Positions 1-12,300 of a stretch of 64,000 bases of DNA are shown piece after piece. Source of the DNA: Auanema rhodensis (Eukaryota; Nematoda; Chromadorea; Rhabditida; Rhabditidae); the NCBI GenBank assembly GCA_964057225.1, contig OZ059894.1:13340131-13404130 (forward strand). The letters run 5' to 3'. A model generated the notes under the pieces. The model did no database searches, was not told the DNA's origin, and worked only from the letters and a program-made list of their open reading frames with translations. Each line of letters starts with the position of its first letter. The first letter of the stretch is position 1. Made by a program: the position numbers and the translations under genes.

Positions 1-2076
1 TACCAAATTGACGGTTTTTTCATCCAATGATGCTGTATTTGAAGCCTCAAAAAGTCGTTTGGATCTGGCTGCCATTTTTTCTACTTCAACTTTTTGTTTC
101 AGGTGATCTAATTCCAACTGAAGCGATTTTTTATAAAATAGGAAATGAATTGTAGTTACCGTAGTCACGGATTCATCAAGATACTTGTTCTCTTTTATTT
201 GTTGTAAAAGACTATTAGCGGTCTGAACTCTTCGACATGATTGCTCATATAAGGATATAGCTTCGAAATATTTTCCAAGATTGGCATAAGATGCAGCCAT
301 ATAGAAGCATCTAAAAGACTGATAACATTTGCATCATAAAAAATATACCTGAATGCTTTATAATACTCGATCCTGGCTTCGTAAGCACTAATCAACAATT
401 TATCAAGAACAGCACCATTCAAATCAATGCACTGAAAATAGAAATGCAAATTTTTTTAAAGAATATTCTTAGTACTTCCTTGCATAATTCAATCACAGAG
501 TCATACAATCTCAGAAGGTCTTGAGGTTTGTATTTTCTATCAATTCTAAAGCAATAACTAGAAAAAAATACATTTAGAATATTACTTAGTATTCTCAATA
601 ATATTCAAATAGCGAGCAATAGTACCGCTGATCTTCAAATATTCCAGATATGTTCGGAGAGTTTGAAGAGACTGTGAACAATGAAAAAAATATAGCAATA
701 TGTCATACGTATATTTCTTACAGTAGTATCAGCATTTTCAGAAGCTTTTCTTTTCATCGTTTCTCCCATTTTTTCAATTGCATCACGAGTGTCAGCTAGT
801 TGTTTTTCATAAATGGCCATCTGAAGAAATCAGTAATCAGACCCTGTTGATATCGTCTTACTTTTTCTTTAACAGAAGCGCACTCTTTAATATCTTGACC
901 GGTTTGATTCCAACTCTGAATTAGTTGGCAAAGTTTCTCTTCTTCAACTGTAATTTTTTCCCCAGCCCATTCCACAACAACAACTTCGTCCTTTGCTGCT
1001 TTTGATCTTACTTCAGCAATCAACTTCTATATAAATGGAAACCGAATTCCAATAACATCAAAAAAAACAAACATCAACACTATCTCCACCACCGATTTGA
1101 AGACGAAGAGCCATTAATTCACTCATAGAAGCAGGCGAAGGAGCTTCAGCACTATTGAATTCACATAATCTTAGTTGAGGTTGAATTTCTCGGCATCTGA
1201 AGCTACGATAAGACAAACATTAATAAAAACTCGAATACCTAGATTTGTAAATAGTTACCATGGTTGTGTTATGAGTAGCTTCAGCTAACCCTTCATAAAC
1301 AGTACGAGCAGTCTGGCATATAGCAATGTGAATGAAACAGACTATAATTATTAATACCTTCAATGCCTCTCCTGCATCTCTCCAAAGTTTCAACTCAAAC
1401 GAGCAAATTCCTAATAACCATGCTGCGTACGCTTGGGCTTCTAATTTAGTAGTAGCATCACACTATTTATAGGTAACACTAATTAAGAAACGGAAAAAAA
1501 TTTTTACCTTCTCGCTTCCACGAACCATTGCTTCCAAATGTTTCGCATGCAAGACAGCTCTTGATATACGCTAATTATTGAAACCGCAAAAGAAGATATT
1601 ACCTCTTAAGATTCATTCGCATGCTAAATTTCTTTCTCATCTTTCTCTCTGGGTTATCTTCAATAGCAATTTTTTCAGCCATTGCTTTTGACCAAGAACG
1701 TTCACATTCAAATATTCCCAACTGAAGAAAGCTAAAAACAATAACATTAAAGCGAAACCATGAGAATTATATACCCTTCATGAGTAAAAGTCTCTTCTGT
1801 TAACCATTTTTTCACAAACTTTGCTTTATGTCGTCTGACACATTTATGAGTGTTGGTGAACTTCAGAACGCGCCGCTGTCTCTTCAGCTTTGAAGCACAA
1901 TACTTTCTATATAAAAAATACAAAACGATAAAAAAATTGAACTACCTGTAACGTTCATAGTCCGCATGACGAAGACCATGCCTTTGTTGAGCATCTTTAA
2001 TTATTTTTAGAAGCCTAACAGTAGGAAACATGTTTTTTTCAGCATCAACTTTCATAATAACATCTCCGATAGTCAT
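1..2076 (-). CDS. srpa-68: Signal recognition particle subunit SRP68 (partial, runs off the left edge)
   Basis: SRP68 pairs with SRP72 on SRP RNA and helps target signal-bearing ribosomes to the ER. Reading leftwards from the ATG at 2074-2076, exon 1 (about 1946-2076) encodes an N-terminus with DAQQRHGLRHADYERYR, the family hallmark of the RNA-binding domain. Later exons (about 1775-1906, 1603-1721, 1508-1570, 1358-1462, 1259-1312 and onward) give RKYCASKLKRQRR, then ERSWSKAMAEK, then TKLEAQAYAAWLLGI, all collinear with animal SRP68. Further exons at 1020-800 and leftwards match the central helical repeats. Introns are about 45-60 nt. The 3' end lies beyond position 1, so the C-terminal SRP72-binding part is only partly present. 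The gene is downstream of, and on the same strand as, the p180-like gene. The symbol assumes the C. elegans name. No frame break was seen. Confidence 0.93.
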
Positions 2077-2480
2077 GTTTCACCCTTGATATTATTAATA
2101 CAAAGCCTTTACCAACTCATCCACCCCAACGCGACCGCTACGCGTGAGTTCGGTCAGATTTCAAACAGGACAGATAGAAAAAAATCTGCTTTCAAGCATA
2201 TACACTACACAACTAACAAATAGATTGCGCAAGATTTATGTTTAATTTGAAGATTGAAATAATGAAAATAAATAAACAACACAGCCCAAAAATTGACCAG
2301 AAATGAATAGACTCATTCAACAACTATAAATAATAAGAATCACAGAAACCCAGCAATGTAGTTTGAAAATGCGGTTACATAACAGCCTATAAGATGAAAT
2401 TGTTTGAATAATATAAAACGATGTACGCAAAGGTGAATAGAAACAAAAACAATAGGAAACAAAAATTTTATACCTACGCT
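2077..2480. promoter_or_regulatory. Spacer and probable SRP68 promoter region
   Basis: About 400 bases between the SRP68 start and the end of the coiled-coil gene. A GC-richer patch at about 2115-2165 (containing acgcgaccgctacgcgtgag) lies just upstream of the SRP68 ATG and stands out from the AT-rich surroundings. I infer core promoter sequence. No ORF or RNA gene was seen. Confidence 0.35.
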
Positions 2481-5400
2481 CTAGCTAATAACTTCCCAAT
2501 CAGACTCATCACTCTTGGCAGAAATGGGGGCAATATTGTCAGAAAGACAAGTCTTCAAACTATTAGTCTGCTATAAAACATCGGCTGAGAAACATACAAT
2601 ATGTCTCACTATATAAGGAGCAGACACCATCTTTCTCAGCATGCAACATTCAAAAACAAATTTTAAACGGACTATGAGAAGTAGAAACAGGACGGAAGAC
2701 ATAAACTATATACGCTTAGTTTTACACAATACGACACGTTAGTAAGTCACTGAGCACTGACCATATCCTGCAATTTGCTTTCTAATTGGAAAATACGGGT
2801 CTCATATTCATTTCGTTGACCTTCCGCCAAAATAGAAATATGCATCAATTGGTTACTCTGGAATGATAAAACGGCTATAATAAACAAAAAGAAAACTCAC
2901 TAAAGAAATGAGAGCATTTTCATATTTTAAAATATCATCCTGTTCATGAGGGCCCTGAAAACATTATATAGGTTTGATAAACAGGGGTGTATGAAACGTA
3001 CGCTATTTCCTAATTTTAGATTATCCAGTGCTATTTTTAAAGATGAAAGCCATGATGAAAACAACTAGACACAGCCAACAATTAAAGTTTTTTTTTTCGC
3101 ATGTATATACCTCTGAATCTTTTGCAGAAAGCCTTTCAAGGCCCAAGGATGAAGAAATAGTATTGGTTAACATTTCAAAACGTAAATTTTCATTAGAATC
3201 TTTCTTGAATTAAAATAATAATAAAAAAGTAAGAAATATCAACTCAACTGTTTTAATCTTAGTTACAATCGGACCACGAGATTGCGCTAATTGCTGTTCA
3301 AGCTCACGGAATTTTTCCAAAACTGTGAAGTTCCGTTCTCTTAGTTCCTAATAAAACTTTTTTGTTAAATTCATACATGAAAAAAAACCTGATTTTTTAA
3401 ACGCAACGATTCAATTTCTCCGGATGAAACCATTTCTTCTTTTGAAGCAAACACCATTGTAGTTGATTTTAAAGGTATCTAGATAATGATAAATACAAAG
3501 GCAGCAAGAGACCTTTACATTACCATATCTTCATTTTCCTTGTTTGCTGAACTATCGTTCATCTTTTTGATTCTATGCCAAGTATATATATGTATATATA
3601 GCCAAAACTGGATAAACTTACTGTTGCTCGTGGTCATTCTTCAAGTTAGCAACCAAAAGCTTATGAGCTTCAATTTCCGCTACCAAACGTAAATTTTTAT
3701 CACTCAACTCCTTGGTATCTCTACAATAATGCGTAATACATTTTTAGTAAACTTTTATTGTAAAAGATTACAAACTTTTCAAATTTCAACTTTTGTTTTG
3801 TCATATTTTCCTCCATTTTTGCTAAGGATGCATCTTTTAACTCTAGCATTGTTTTCCTATAATAAAATAGATAATGAGCAAACAAATTCAACAGCTAACT
3901 GTTCTTCAAAATGGACTATTTCCTGATTTAATTCAGCGACAACAGACTGGAGAGATTGGTATTCCGAAATTAATTGTTCATTCTTCTGAAGAAAAACAGG
4001 TAAACGTAAAGAACTACTAAACTGACTTTAATCCATTCCTGTCGTTCTTTTTCAAATATCAGCTGATTGTTCTTTTCAGCAGCGGAGCTTTGTTGCTTTA
4101 ACTCTTTTTCAACTGTCAGTGCTTTCGCCGCTTGTTCTAGGGAAGCAAAATCTTGCTTCAGCATATCCAAACTAACTCTTATTTGGTGATTTTCCGCTCT
4201 CTGAAAATCCATAATTAAAGATTTATAAAAACAACAAACCAATTTGCCCTCTGAAGACAAGGAATTGGCCAACTCTGCTTGTTTTGTGGAGAGAACAGCG
4301 TCCAGTTCAGTGTTTTTCTTAAAAATTCAGATTAGCACAAGGTATATACTACAAAAAAACAACAATTCGGGCGTTATTTAATTCTTCCTTAAGACTCTGA
4401 TTTTGATGAACATTTTTAGTCATTGCCTGAAGACTGCACCTAAGCTTCTCGCATTCTATGTGAATCTAAAATACATGTTAATTAGGGTATAACATCAGAT
4501 GGCATTACCATTTGCTTTTCTTTGGAAAGAGTGTCAACTACTTGAGATTTCATAGAGTACTCTCGCAAAAGATTCCTAAATTTTAACAAATTTGATTAGC
4601 TTTAATTATACACAATGTACTGTTGCTCTTTAAGTTTTGCGTCAGTAACTAATTTTGCTTGTCTTTCATATTCAAGTGAACCAGCGTGATCCTCTATTTG
4701 CTTCTCCAACCAGTTGATCTGAATATAAGTCCTAGACAAAAATCAAGAAAAAGGGTTAGAACCTTATCACTAGTATCAACAAAGTACGTAGCTAAAAAGC
4801 TAATATACTCTGGTTCAACATCATCAACAGAAGCAAAGCGAGTCAATACCTTATTTGTATCCAAAGATGATAGATTAATAGCTGGTAATGAAATATATAT
4901 TTATCTCAGCACAAATTATAACTGAATTACCTTTTTTTTTTAGTTTCTTTTCTACTATCGCAGGGTTCTGTTTATCTTCAATATTTCCAAGCTTTTTTGC
5001 CTTCTTCTTCTTTTTCTTCACTGAAAACAAAAATGAATTAAATACAATTTTTTCATCCTTAACTACATTCTTGTTCGTTCTGATCAACAGTTACCACTTC
5101 TTTGGTAATAACAACTTCGTTATTTTCATTTCGAGAGTTCAAATTTTCCTTAAAAGAAAGCAAAATTATTTATATATAAAGCAAAAACGGTTGATTATAT
5201 ATATATATATTTACCGTTTCCTCGTTTTCAGCTAAAATCTCATTCTTTTTGTTTTCATCAGATTTCTATAAAATAAGTTGATCACCAAGAATGCGAACAA
5301 TTTTGAAGTTTTTACCTCACTTTTCTTCTCTTTCTTTTTTCCAAGTTTAGCTTTAGGCTTTACTTTTTCCTTATCTTGCGATAAAAGTTTGCGTGCTTTT

Positions 5401-5550
5401 TCTTCGTACATCTAAATATGAATTATTTTCATAATAATAATATCTTAACACCTTATCGAAATCATCTCCTCTTCCTGACAAATAAAATACAACAGCTATG
5501 ATAAATGCAATAACCGTCAACGCTATCCCTAACGAAACCGGATCCAACAT
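2481..5550 (-). CDS. ER-anchored lysine-rich coiled-coil protein, p180/RRBP1-kinectin-like
   Basis: The protein starts MLDPVSLGIALTVIAFIIAV, a short lumenal end plus one membrane segment. A very Lys/Glu-rich stretch follows (exons about 5452-5550, 5317-5411, 5215-5266, about 5100-5151 and 4931-5020), then many short exons encoding continuous heptad-like coiled coil down to about 2760. This order (N-terminal signal-anchor, basic region, long coiled coil) is that of ribosome receptor p180 and kinectin, which tether ribosomes or motors to the rough ER. Two 3' ends are possible. Reading straight through gives a stop at 2747-2749. A phase-0 splice from about 2758 to an acceptor at 2571 adds a last exon, 2481-2570, ending DESDWEVIS. 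I drew the longer form. The family call rests on architecture rather than clear residue identity. SRP68 follows downstream, so both genes in this pair serve ER targeting. Confidence 0.75.
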
Positions 5551-7567
5551 ATTTATTCAGATAGTAACCCAACAACCTGGAAAGCAATAAGTTCAAGGAA
5601 TTAATGTAATGATATCTATTGATTTTGGAAAAAAGAAGACTTTCCGTATTGGCTATATCGCGGTCAAGGTTTTGGCGTGTTTTAATTTGGTCATGTAATT
5701 CGCAACAGAGCATGTAATGATAATTTCACATATGTTATTGTGGGAGGAGGAGGATATAAATTATAACATAGTAAGTTTATTCGACAGTATTGATCAAGTC
5801 TTTTTTATTTGTTATCCCTTACATTTTTGCTTATTTGTGAAATGTACATGTGTTTATTGAGTTAAGCAATTGGTAGTATTTATATATTACCGGAGTGTAT
5901 TAACGGATTTGGTTAGGTATAAAATCCGGAATTAATCAAAACTCTACTTTGATCATTAGAGAGCTTTTTTTGATTAATCTAATTGATCCTGTCTTCATCC
6001 TTTTATTTGAAAAAAAATCATTCTGCGGGTTCCCTGAATGTTTTATTAAAATATTTGCCATATTTACAATATGCAAGTTGAATGCTAGACTCCAATTGAA
6101 TTACCAATGCAGTGGTTTGTTCCTTGAGAAGCGATCGCAACACTCTGTTCGGTAATTGTGCAACTACGTCGTTCGTACGTATAAGATAAATTCCAGCCGC
6201 TGTCATGAACTAATAAATTGTGACTTCTTTGGCAATCAATAAATTTACGTTAGAGATATTTTGTATAGTGAATGGATAGATTAAAAGATTTTTAAACAGA
6301 TTTCTACATTATTAAGAAACTATTATTAGTTTCATGAAGCTGAAATTTTCACCCACTTCTCCTATTCTTGAAGTAATCAGAACGATTCATATTGTACTGT
6401 ATCTGGGTTAGATCATATGTTTAAGAATATGTTAGTTGTGCTTTGATTGATTTATATCATCATTTTCAATAGATAAGACGGATTTGTAACTTTAACTTAT
6501 TTCCTGATTTACGAAATAATGCATGTTTATTAAATATTATATCATGGATTTTCACTATCTTTATTTTAATAAAATTTGAGGTGCAAAACATAAGAAATGT
6601 TAAATGAAATGAAATTGAGAATGTCAAGATTTCAGAAATCAAGAAAAATACAACATTAAGTTATGATCAAAAACAGATAACAAAAGATTAGCACGTGCAC
6701 TAATCCTTCTTATATTGACGAGTTAGGCCAGAGGCTAAATGACAGCAACTATTGAGAACAATTTTCTAAGAACATTTGATTTTCTCAAATTATACTTTTA
6801 TTGATTGCTAGTCATCATATTCCTCTGTCTCTCTTCTCTTCGTAGCCTGCTCATCTGTTTTCTCTTCTAAAAATGGGAAAGCTTTTAACTCATTCTATTC
6901 TCTATTATCCTTCAAATCGCTCGTCTTCATAAATTGATATGTCAGTTTTCAAAAATATTTTTCTTGTTCAAATAATTATGATAAATATACAAATATAGCT
7001 GATAATAAAACATACAGATCGAAAATTTATTCATCGTTCTAGAAAGCATGAAATATAATTCAAATCTTTTCTTCCAATTATCTCTGATGCAATGTGCTAA
7101 ATAAATTTAGAACTGAAGTCAGATTTAAGACTCTGGCAAAAATAAAATTCAGATTAAGTATATGATATAGTTAGTATTCGATTTAGTATTATATCTCTTT
7201 ACTAAATCATTAATTGTCGTTGGAATATCTAATTGCTGATACGCAGAATGTCTTAGTTTTCCTCTCATGCTCATCCAAACAAAGATCAATTTATAACTTT
7301 TTCAAAAGTAAAACCTATTTTCCTTATTTACTTTACATATAAAAATATTATGAAATAAATTGAATATACTTTCGTTTATAATCATATTTAGGACGATTGA
7401 AAAAGAAAAATATAATAATTTTATATAAACTAATAATTCATTCGATTATCATGGTTGCTTTCTCTTCATGATCCAATGTTTTGCACTAGCAATTCATATT
7501 TATAATACGAATAACGTTTTTTCGTACTCTGTCAGTTTTATGTATTCAGAGAAGTTTGATTGTATCC
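5551..7567. other. Intergenic region between divergent genes, with unassigned coding-like pieces
   Basis: About 2 kb separates the minus-strand p180-like gene from the plus-strand GPCR. It is mostly AT-rich and simple. Minus-strand stretches that read like exons lie at about 6817-6875, 7033-7100 and 7205-7285, and a 62-codon ORF lies at 6018-6206. I could not join the islands into one convincing gene. Confidence 0.4.
6018..6206 (-). CDS. Possible small single-exon gene, 62 codons, unknown
   Basis: I do not recognise this protein. The ORF starts MTAAGIYLIRTNDVVAQLPN and ends NKTFREPAE. It has no signal peptide or clear membrane segment and looks like a short helical protein. Three things favour a real gene. 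The ATG lies 3 nt behind an acceptor-like TTATTAG, a possible spliced-leader site. The stop is followed within about 15 nt by AATAAA. The base composition is richer in G+C (CG dinucleotides around 6130-6180) than its surroundings. Against it, a 62-codon ORF is not rare by chance and there is no known relative. It sits alone between the p180-like gene and the GPCR. Confidence 0.33.
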   Translation of the reverse strand: MTAAGIYLIRTNDVVAQLPNRVLRSLLKEQTTALVIQLESSIQLAYCKYGKYFNKTFREPAE

Positions 7568-9268
7568 ATGAACAAGTCTACGATAGAATTATATAAAGAT
7601 ACAACTAGAGCTGAATATAGCATTCCACAAATTTTCTATAATATATATCTCACTTATATTCCAATCTGTGTCATCGTTGGATTATTTGGAAATGCTATGG
7701 TATGGATTTTAATCAAGTGAGTTAAATGAGTCAAACTATTTATTTCTCTCTACTCTCTATTTTTATTCCTTTCCGTTGAGCGTTCTTTTGAACTTACGTA
7801 CCACACTTCACAATTAATGGAAATGATACCTTTGAGTTTCTAAAAAGCTCGTGTAGTTGTCTAGGAGACTTTTTATAGCCTTTCCATGGTTTCAATTTAT
7901 AATTTGGTGTATCATGGTTTTGTAGTTTGATTCGAGGATAGGCTATCAAAAGTTTCAAACAGAAAAATTCTCAGAGAGAGATTAATAGCTTGATTGAAAC
8001 GAAAAATTCATTTATAGAAGCAATCGAATATTATGGAAATTGCCCACAAATGTGTATCTACTAGCATTGGCATTAGTCTCGTCATTATTCCTTGTTTTGC
8101 TAATGATATTTTGGATAGAAGATGTGAGTTTATTCTGCGTGGAAGTTTCCTGAATATATCTTTTTGAGGCTTTCAACATAAATGTTTTCAAAAACACTAC
8201 TTTTTCTTGTAAAGTTAATACATTTCTTGCTCATGTATGCGATTTTGTATCTGTATGGTTAATTGTATTAGTTGGCTCTGAGCGTCTTATTCTTCTTCAT
8301 TGGAAAACTAGAAGTCTAACAAAAGAAAGGTATTCAGTTCTCCGTGTTAAAATGTATTTTTTAAAACTTATGTATAGAGCTCGATCCCAAATTTTGTTTC
8401 TGCTAGCAGCAGCGGTGGTATTTAATGCGTGGATAATAGCGGTGGCTGATATAATACCCGAAACTGAGATTTGTGACATTGATGATAACTACAGTAATAT
8501 TTATAACTTTATGACAATTATGGAAGTAAAAAATAACAGATCCTATTATTAATATCCTTACTGGCTTTTAGATGATTTTCTGTATTGGTGTTCCAAGTCT
8601 TATAATTTTGGTTTCTAATTGTATTGTGGTCGTAAAGTTACATCGGCACATTAAGTTTCATTCGCAAAAATATATGTGGGCACGATATTATTTTAGAAAA
8701 TACCCTTCTTCCCCATCGGTTTCATTTACTTCTGAAGTTGTTATGAATTCTAATACAGCTGCCAGTAATACAAAAATGTGAGGTTTCAGTAAATTTGACA
8801 AAAAAAAAGTTTTAAGTAGGCTGTCAATTGAATCACAACCCATAGTAAAACAGAGCATTAAGAAAGGATTACGGTATACAGATATACAGCTCACTAGAAG
8901 CCTGCTAGTTGTCACATGGGTTTGTATCACGGCAATAGTAATGGACATTTATTTTATAATTTTAGTTGTTCATTGTTTTGAATATTCCCAGTTATGTTTA
9001 TCGAATAGTTTCAAATTCATTTGGTTTCCGTCAAGAGGTGCGCAATCATTAAATATATAATTCAGCTTATTTGTTCTATTTTCAGGATGTTGTTATCAAA
9101 AGTATGGGGTTGATCGTTCATATGCTTCTATACTCTCATCATGCTTTCGTTTTTTATTTTTATATTTTTTATTCTCCTCAAATGAAACGAAGATTAAAAC
9201 CCACAGCTATGAAACTATTAGAATGTTATTGTTTCAAACCACCCGGAGATTTTTCTACAGAAACTTAA
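7568..9268 (+). CDS. Rhodopsin-like (class A) G-protein-coupled receptor, probable peptide receptor
   Basis: Exons read about 7568-7716, 8018-8123, 8169-8329, 8378-8525, 8572-8777, 8817-9031 (or ending near 9004) and about 9064-9268. TM1 carries the GN motif (VGLFGNAMVWILI) and TM2 follows LPTNVYLLALAL. A cysteine starts TM3 (TTFSCKVNTFL), and the TM3 end reads GSER where DRY is usual. TM4 ends NAWIIAVADI, with a Cys-bearing loop after it. TM5 begins MIFCIGVPSLIILV, a Ser-rich third intracellular loop follows, TM6 is SLLVVTWVCITAIV, and TM7 is HHAFVFYFYIFYSP, without NPxxY. Cysteines after TM7 (ECYCF) could be lipidated. The overall look is of nematode FMRFamide/neuropeptide-type receptors, but the ligand is unknown. 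The in-frame TGA at about 8779 falls in a 39-42 nt intron. The intron near 9032-9063 is either unusually short (about 28-32 nt) or begins earlier. Confidence 0.8.
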
Positions 9269-9383
9269 CTGTTTTTATATTTAATATTAATATTTAGAAT
9301 TCTTTATTGTTGAAATTTATAATATAAATTTTTGCATAATTTTTCACATTTCGATCAGTTATCAACACATTTCCAAAAATTTG

Positions 9384-12300
9384 TCATACTAATGATTCTT
9401 TAACTTCTTTTGGTGCTGCAGACCCTTGTCTAGGATCTATATCCTCTGTAGATGTCTGTAAATTAGAATATTATTTACATTCTAAAAACTATGTACTAAT
9501 ACATTAGATTTTGTCTTTTCTCTTCTCAGTGATCTGACAACTGAAGGCCTGGTAGGCTTACGACCACTTAAGTTACTAGCGCAAAATCGTTCTGAATGAT
9601 TAAAAAATAATTTGAAGAAATGATATAACAATACCAAATCGATTACTATCAGACGGTTTTTTTTCATAGCCCAAAGAATGAGCAAATTGTTTACTGAAAA
9701 AAACTTGATCCTGAAATTGATAATTATCTTTTATGATGTTATTGAACACTACTTTAATTGGACTATCAGGCTTGTTATTCAGAATACTCTCCTGGGATAA
9801 ATAAAATGCTTCATTGTATTGTGCTCCAGAAGGCGGGAAAGGTTTACTATCCTATTATTAGATAGAACATAATTAGTTTTTATAGAAGACATACCTGAAA
9901 CTCTGGCATTTCTCTTAGAAATTCGAACTCAACAAGCAGATCTGCGAATGTCGGGCGTTTATCGGGATTAATTGACCAGCATTTTTTCATCAAACGATAA
10001 CTAAATATTATTTATATTTTTGTTATATAAAACAAACAAACATATATTCAGGACAGAAATATGGTTTTGAAGGTATTTCTCCTTTTTGTATATGAGGCAC
10101 AATTGTAGAATCGCTGATGCCTTCGTAAGGTTCCTTTCCCAAACTCAATATTTCATACATCAAAATTCCAAATGACCATATGTCACTTTTGGAAGTAAAT
10201 TCATTAGATAATAAAGAATCAGGTGCCAGCCATCTATATTGTGTGATATTACTTTTTTTAGATATAATGTTTAACCTTGTTGAATGCAAAGCATCTGTTT
10301 TAGCTTTTGTTTGATCAAAAAACATTTTTCTTCCTAAACCAAAATCTGCTGAAAACAATTACATATATATTTAAACAATTGCTTTTTACCAATTTTCGCA
10401 ATCCTCACTCCACCAACTTCAGAGGATATTAAACAGTTTTTAGCAGACAAATCGCGTAAAACATGACAATTTGTTTCTAAATATGACCCTCCTCTACCAA
10501 TATCTACCATAATTGATAATAATTGTCGGAGGGATAGACTTGATTCTGCTGAATCTGTAGGAGAACTGAGAAGAAAGAGTTTGAAAAAAATAGAAGAAGA
10601 ATCAAAAAAAAGACCTGCGTCTTAAGAAACCCAATAACTCTCCTTCTTCCATATACTCCAGTAAAAGGTATAATGGATCCCTATACATAGAAACTCCAAG
10701 CAATTTTACAATATTTGGATGATCAAAGTTACTAAACAGTTTACTGTATTTTGTGAAACGTTAAAATATTTTACTTCATTAGTATGGCTTCTTTCATGAA
10801 CTTGATCTTACCACCTTCATCATAACCTTGACGTAAAACCTTCGTAGAATTTTAATAAAATAAAGAATGTGCTAACTATTAATACCTTAACAGCTACTCG
10901 ATAGTTTTTCTCCCCACACATTGGTAAATTTGATGCTGTACCTTCGAAAACATCTCCAAATGAGCCTTTTCCAAGTTGTCGTTGAAGATTAACCAAATCA
11001 GGATTAACATGAGGTAAATCTAAAAGGAACTAGAAGAAGAAAAAAAGGAAGAATCCTTACTTTTGACTTCGTTCAACATTTCAGGAGATAGTGGCTGATC
11101 AGGTGCTTGATGACCAGCCATTTTTTCAAGGGTAATACAATTTCTGTTTTCATTCAATTTTCTTTTTGTAGTTATCTGTTTCTGTCTTAACTTAACTAAA
11201 ATATAACCTATTATTCCAAAGGTCTATTTTGAAATATTTCACTCACATAAGAAATGTCCCAAAAAACTCACACCAACCATAGCTAATATGAAAGCTAAGA
11301 TGTAAGTCCATGCCCAATTACTATGTTCATCAGTGTTCAATGCTAAATAGCAGTCATATTCACGTGAAGTAAACAAACTTCAACCAAACCTTTATGATCG
11401 GTTGATGTCGCATATGGACCAAACCCTTCTTGATTGGCAGCTCTTACCCGGAACTCCCAATTAATCTAAAAAAACGATATTTATACTTATCGAAAACTAT
11501 ATATGTTAATAAATATCAGAATGTAAAGCTATAGTCTCACCTCTTCATTGATTGTGCGAGCTGGTGGCCTCCAGAAAAGTTTCCAACCATCTAAACCTCT
11601 TTCTGCTATTTCCCATTCGGCCGTATTATTATGTCGCATCTAAAACAAATAGAAATTTTCTAGGACAATTTTCCAACTCTAGAAATAACCTCGACTGCAT
11701 AACTGGTAATAGGGGAACCACCATCGGATAAGGGTTCTTGCCAATTAACTATCCATCCTTCCTGATCCCGATGGGCTTCAACTAACAAAGGAGAAGTTGG
11801 TACTCCGGCTATAAATTAGGATTACATAATTATTTCAATATATATATATATATAACCTTTGGTTTTAGCTTGCTGAACAGCTTGGTAATAATCTTCTCTG
11901 TAAGAAAGCTCTTTTCCAGAAAACCGATATGTTCCTGTATATGCTGCTGCATATCGATAATCGTATGATGTTGCCGATAAAAGGTTTGTTATAACAACTA
12001 TAATTATCTGTTGGGAATCAAATAGAACAATTTTGCTGATACCTAGAATAGACGACACTTGGGGACTAAATGAAGCATTTGATGGTGTTTTCCACTCAAT
12101 TCCATTTCCTGACTTAAATAAAGTGAAACGTACAAATCTAGTTCAAAAAATAAGAAAACTTCTTTATATTGCACGTAAATTGTTGACGGAGGACTTTCCG
12201 CATCCAAACTGTTCCATCGTAGAATCAATGAAGATCCCGTTACGTTATCAGGTCGCAATGTTCCTGGTATATCTTTTGTTCTCGTTGTTATCTGAAGTGT

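Noticed and set aside
2110-2165. GC-rich patch as a tRNA gene
   Set aside because: No cloverleaf, no B-box with proper spacing; better seen as promoter sequence.
8772-8820. In-frame TGA in the GPCR third intracellular loop, suggesting a pseudogene or selenocysteine
   Set aside because: A 39-42-nt intron (donor GTGAGG at 8778, acceptor TTTTAAG or AAGTAG) removes the stop and keeps the frame.
10227-10268. Exonic reading of [14 protein letters not shown] in the ROS1-type activation loop, which would supply a tyrosine
   Set aside because: GTTAAAC...ATATAG has intron ends and length (42 nt), and its removal restores STRWLAPD, matching the RW-APE region of kinases.
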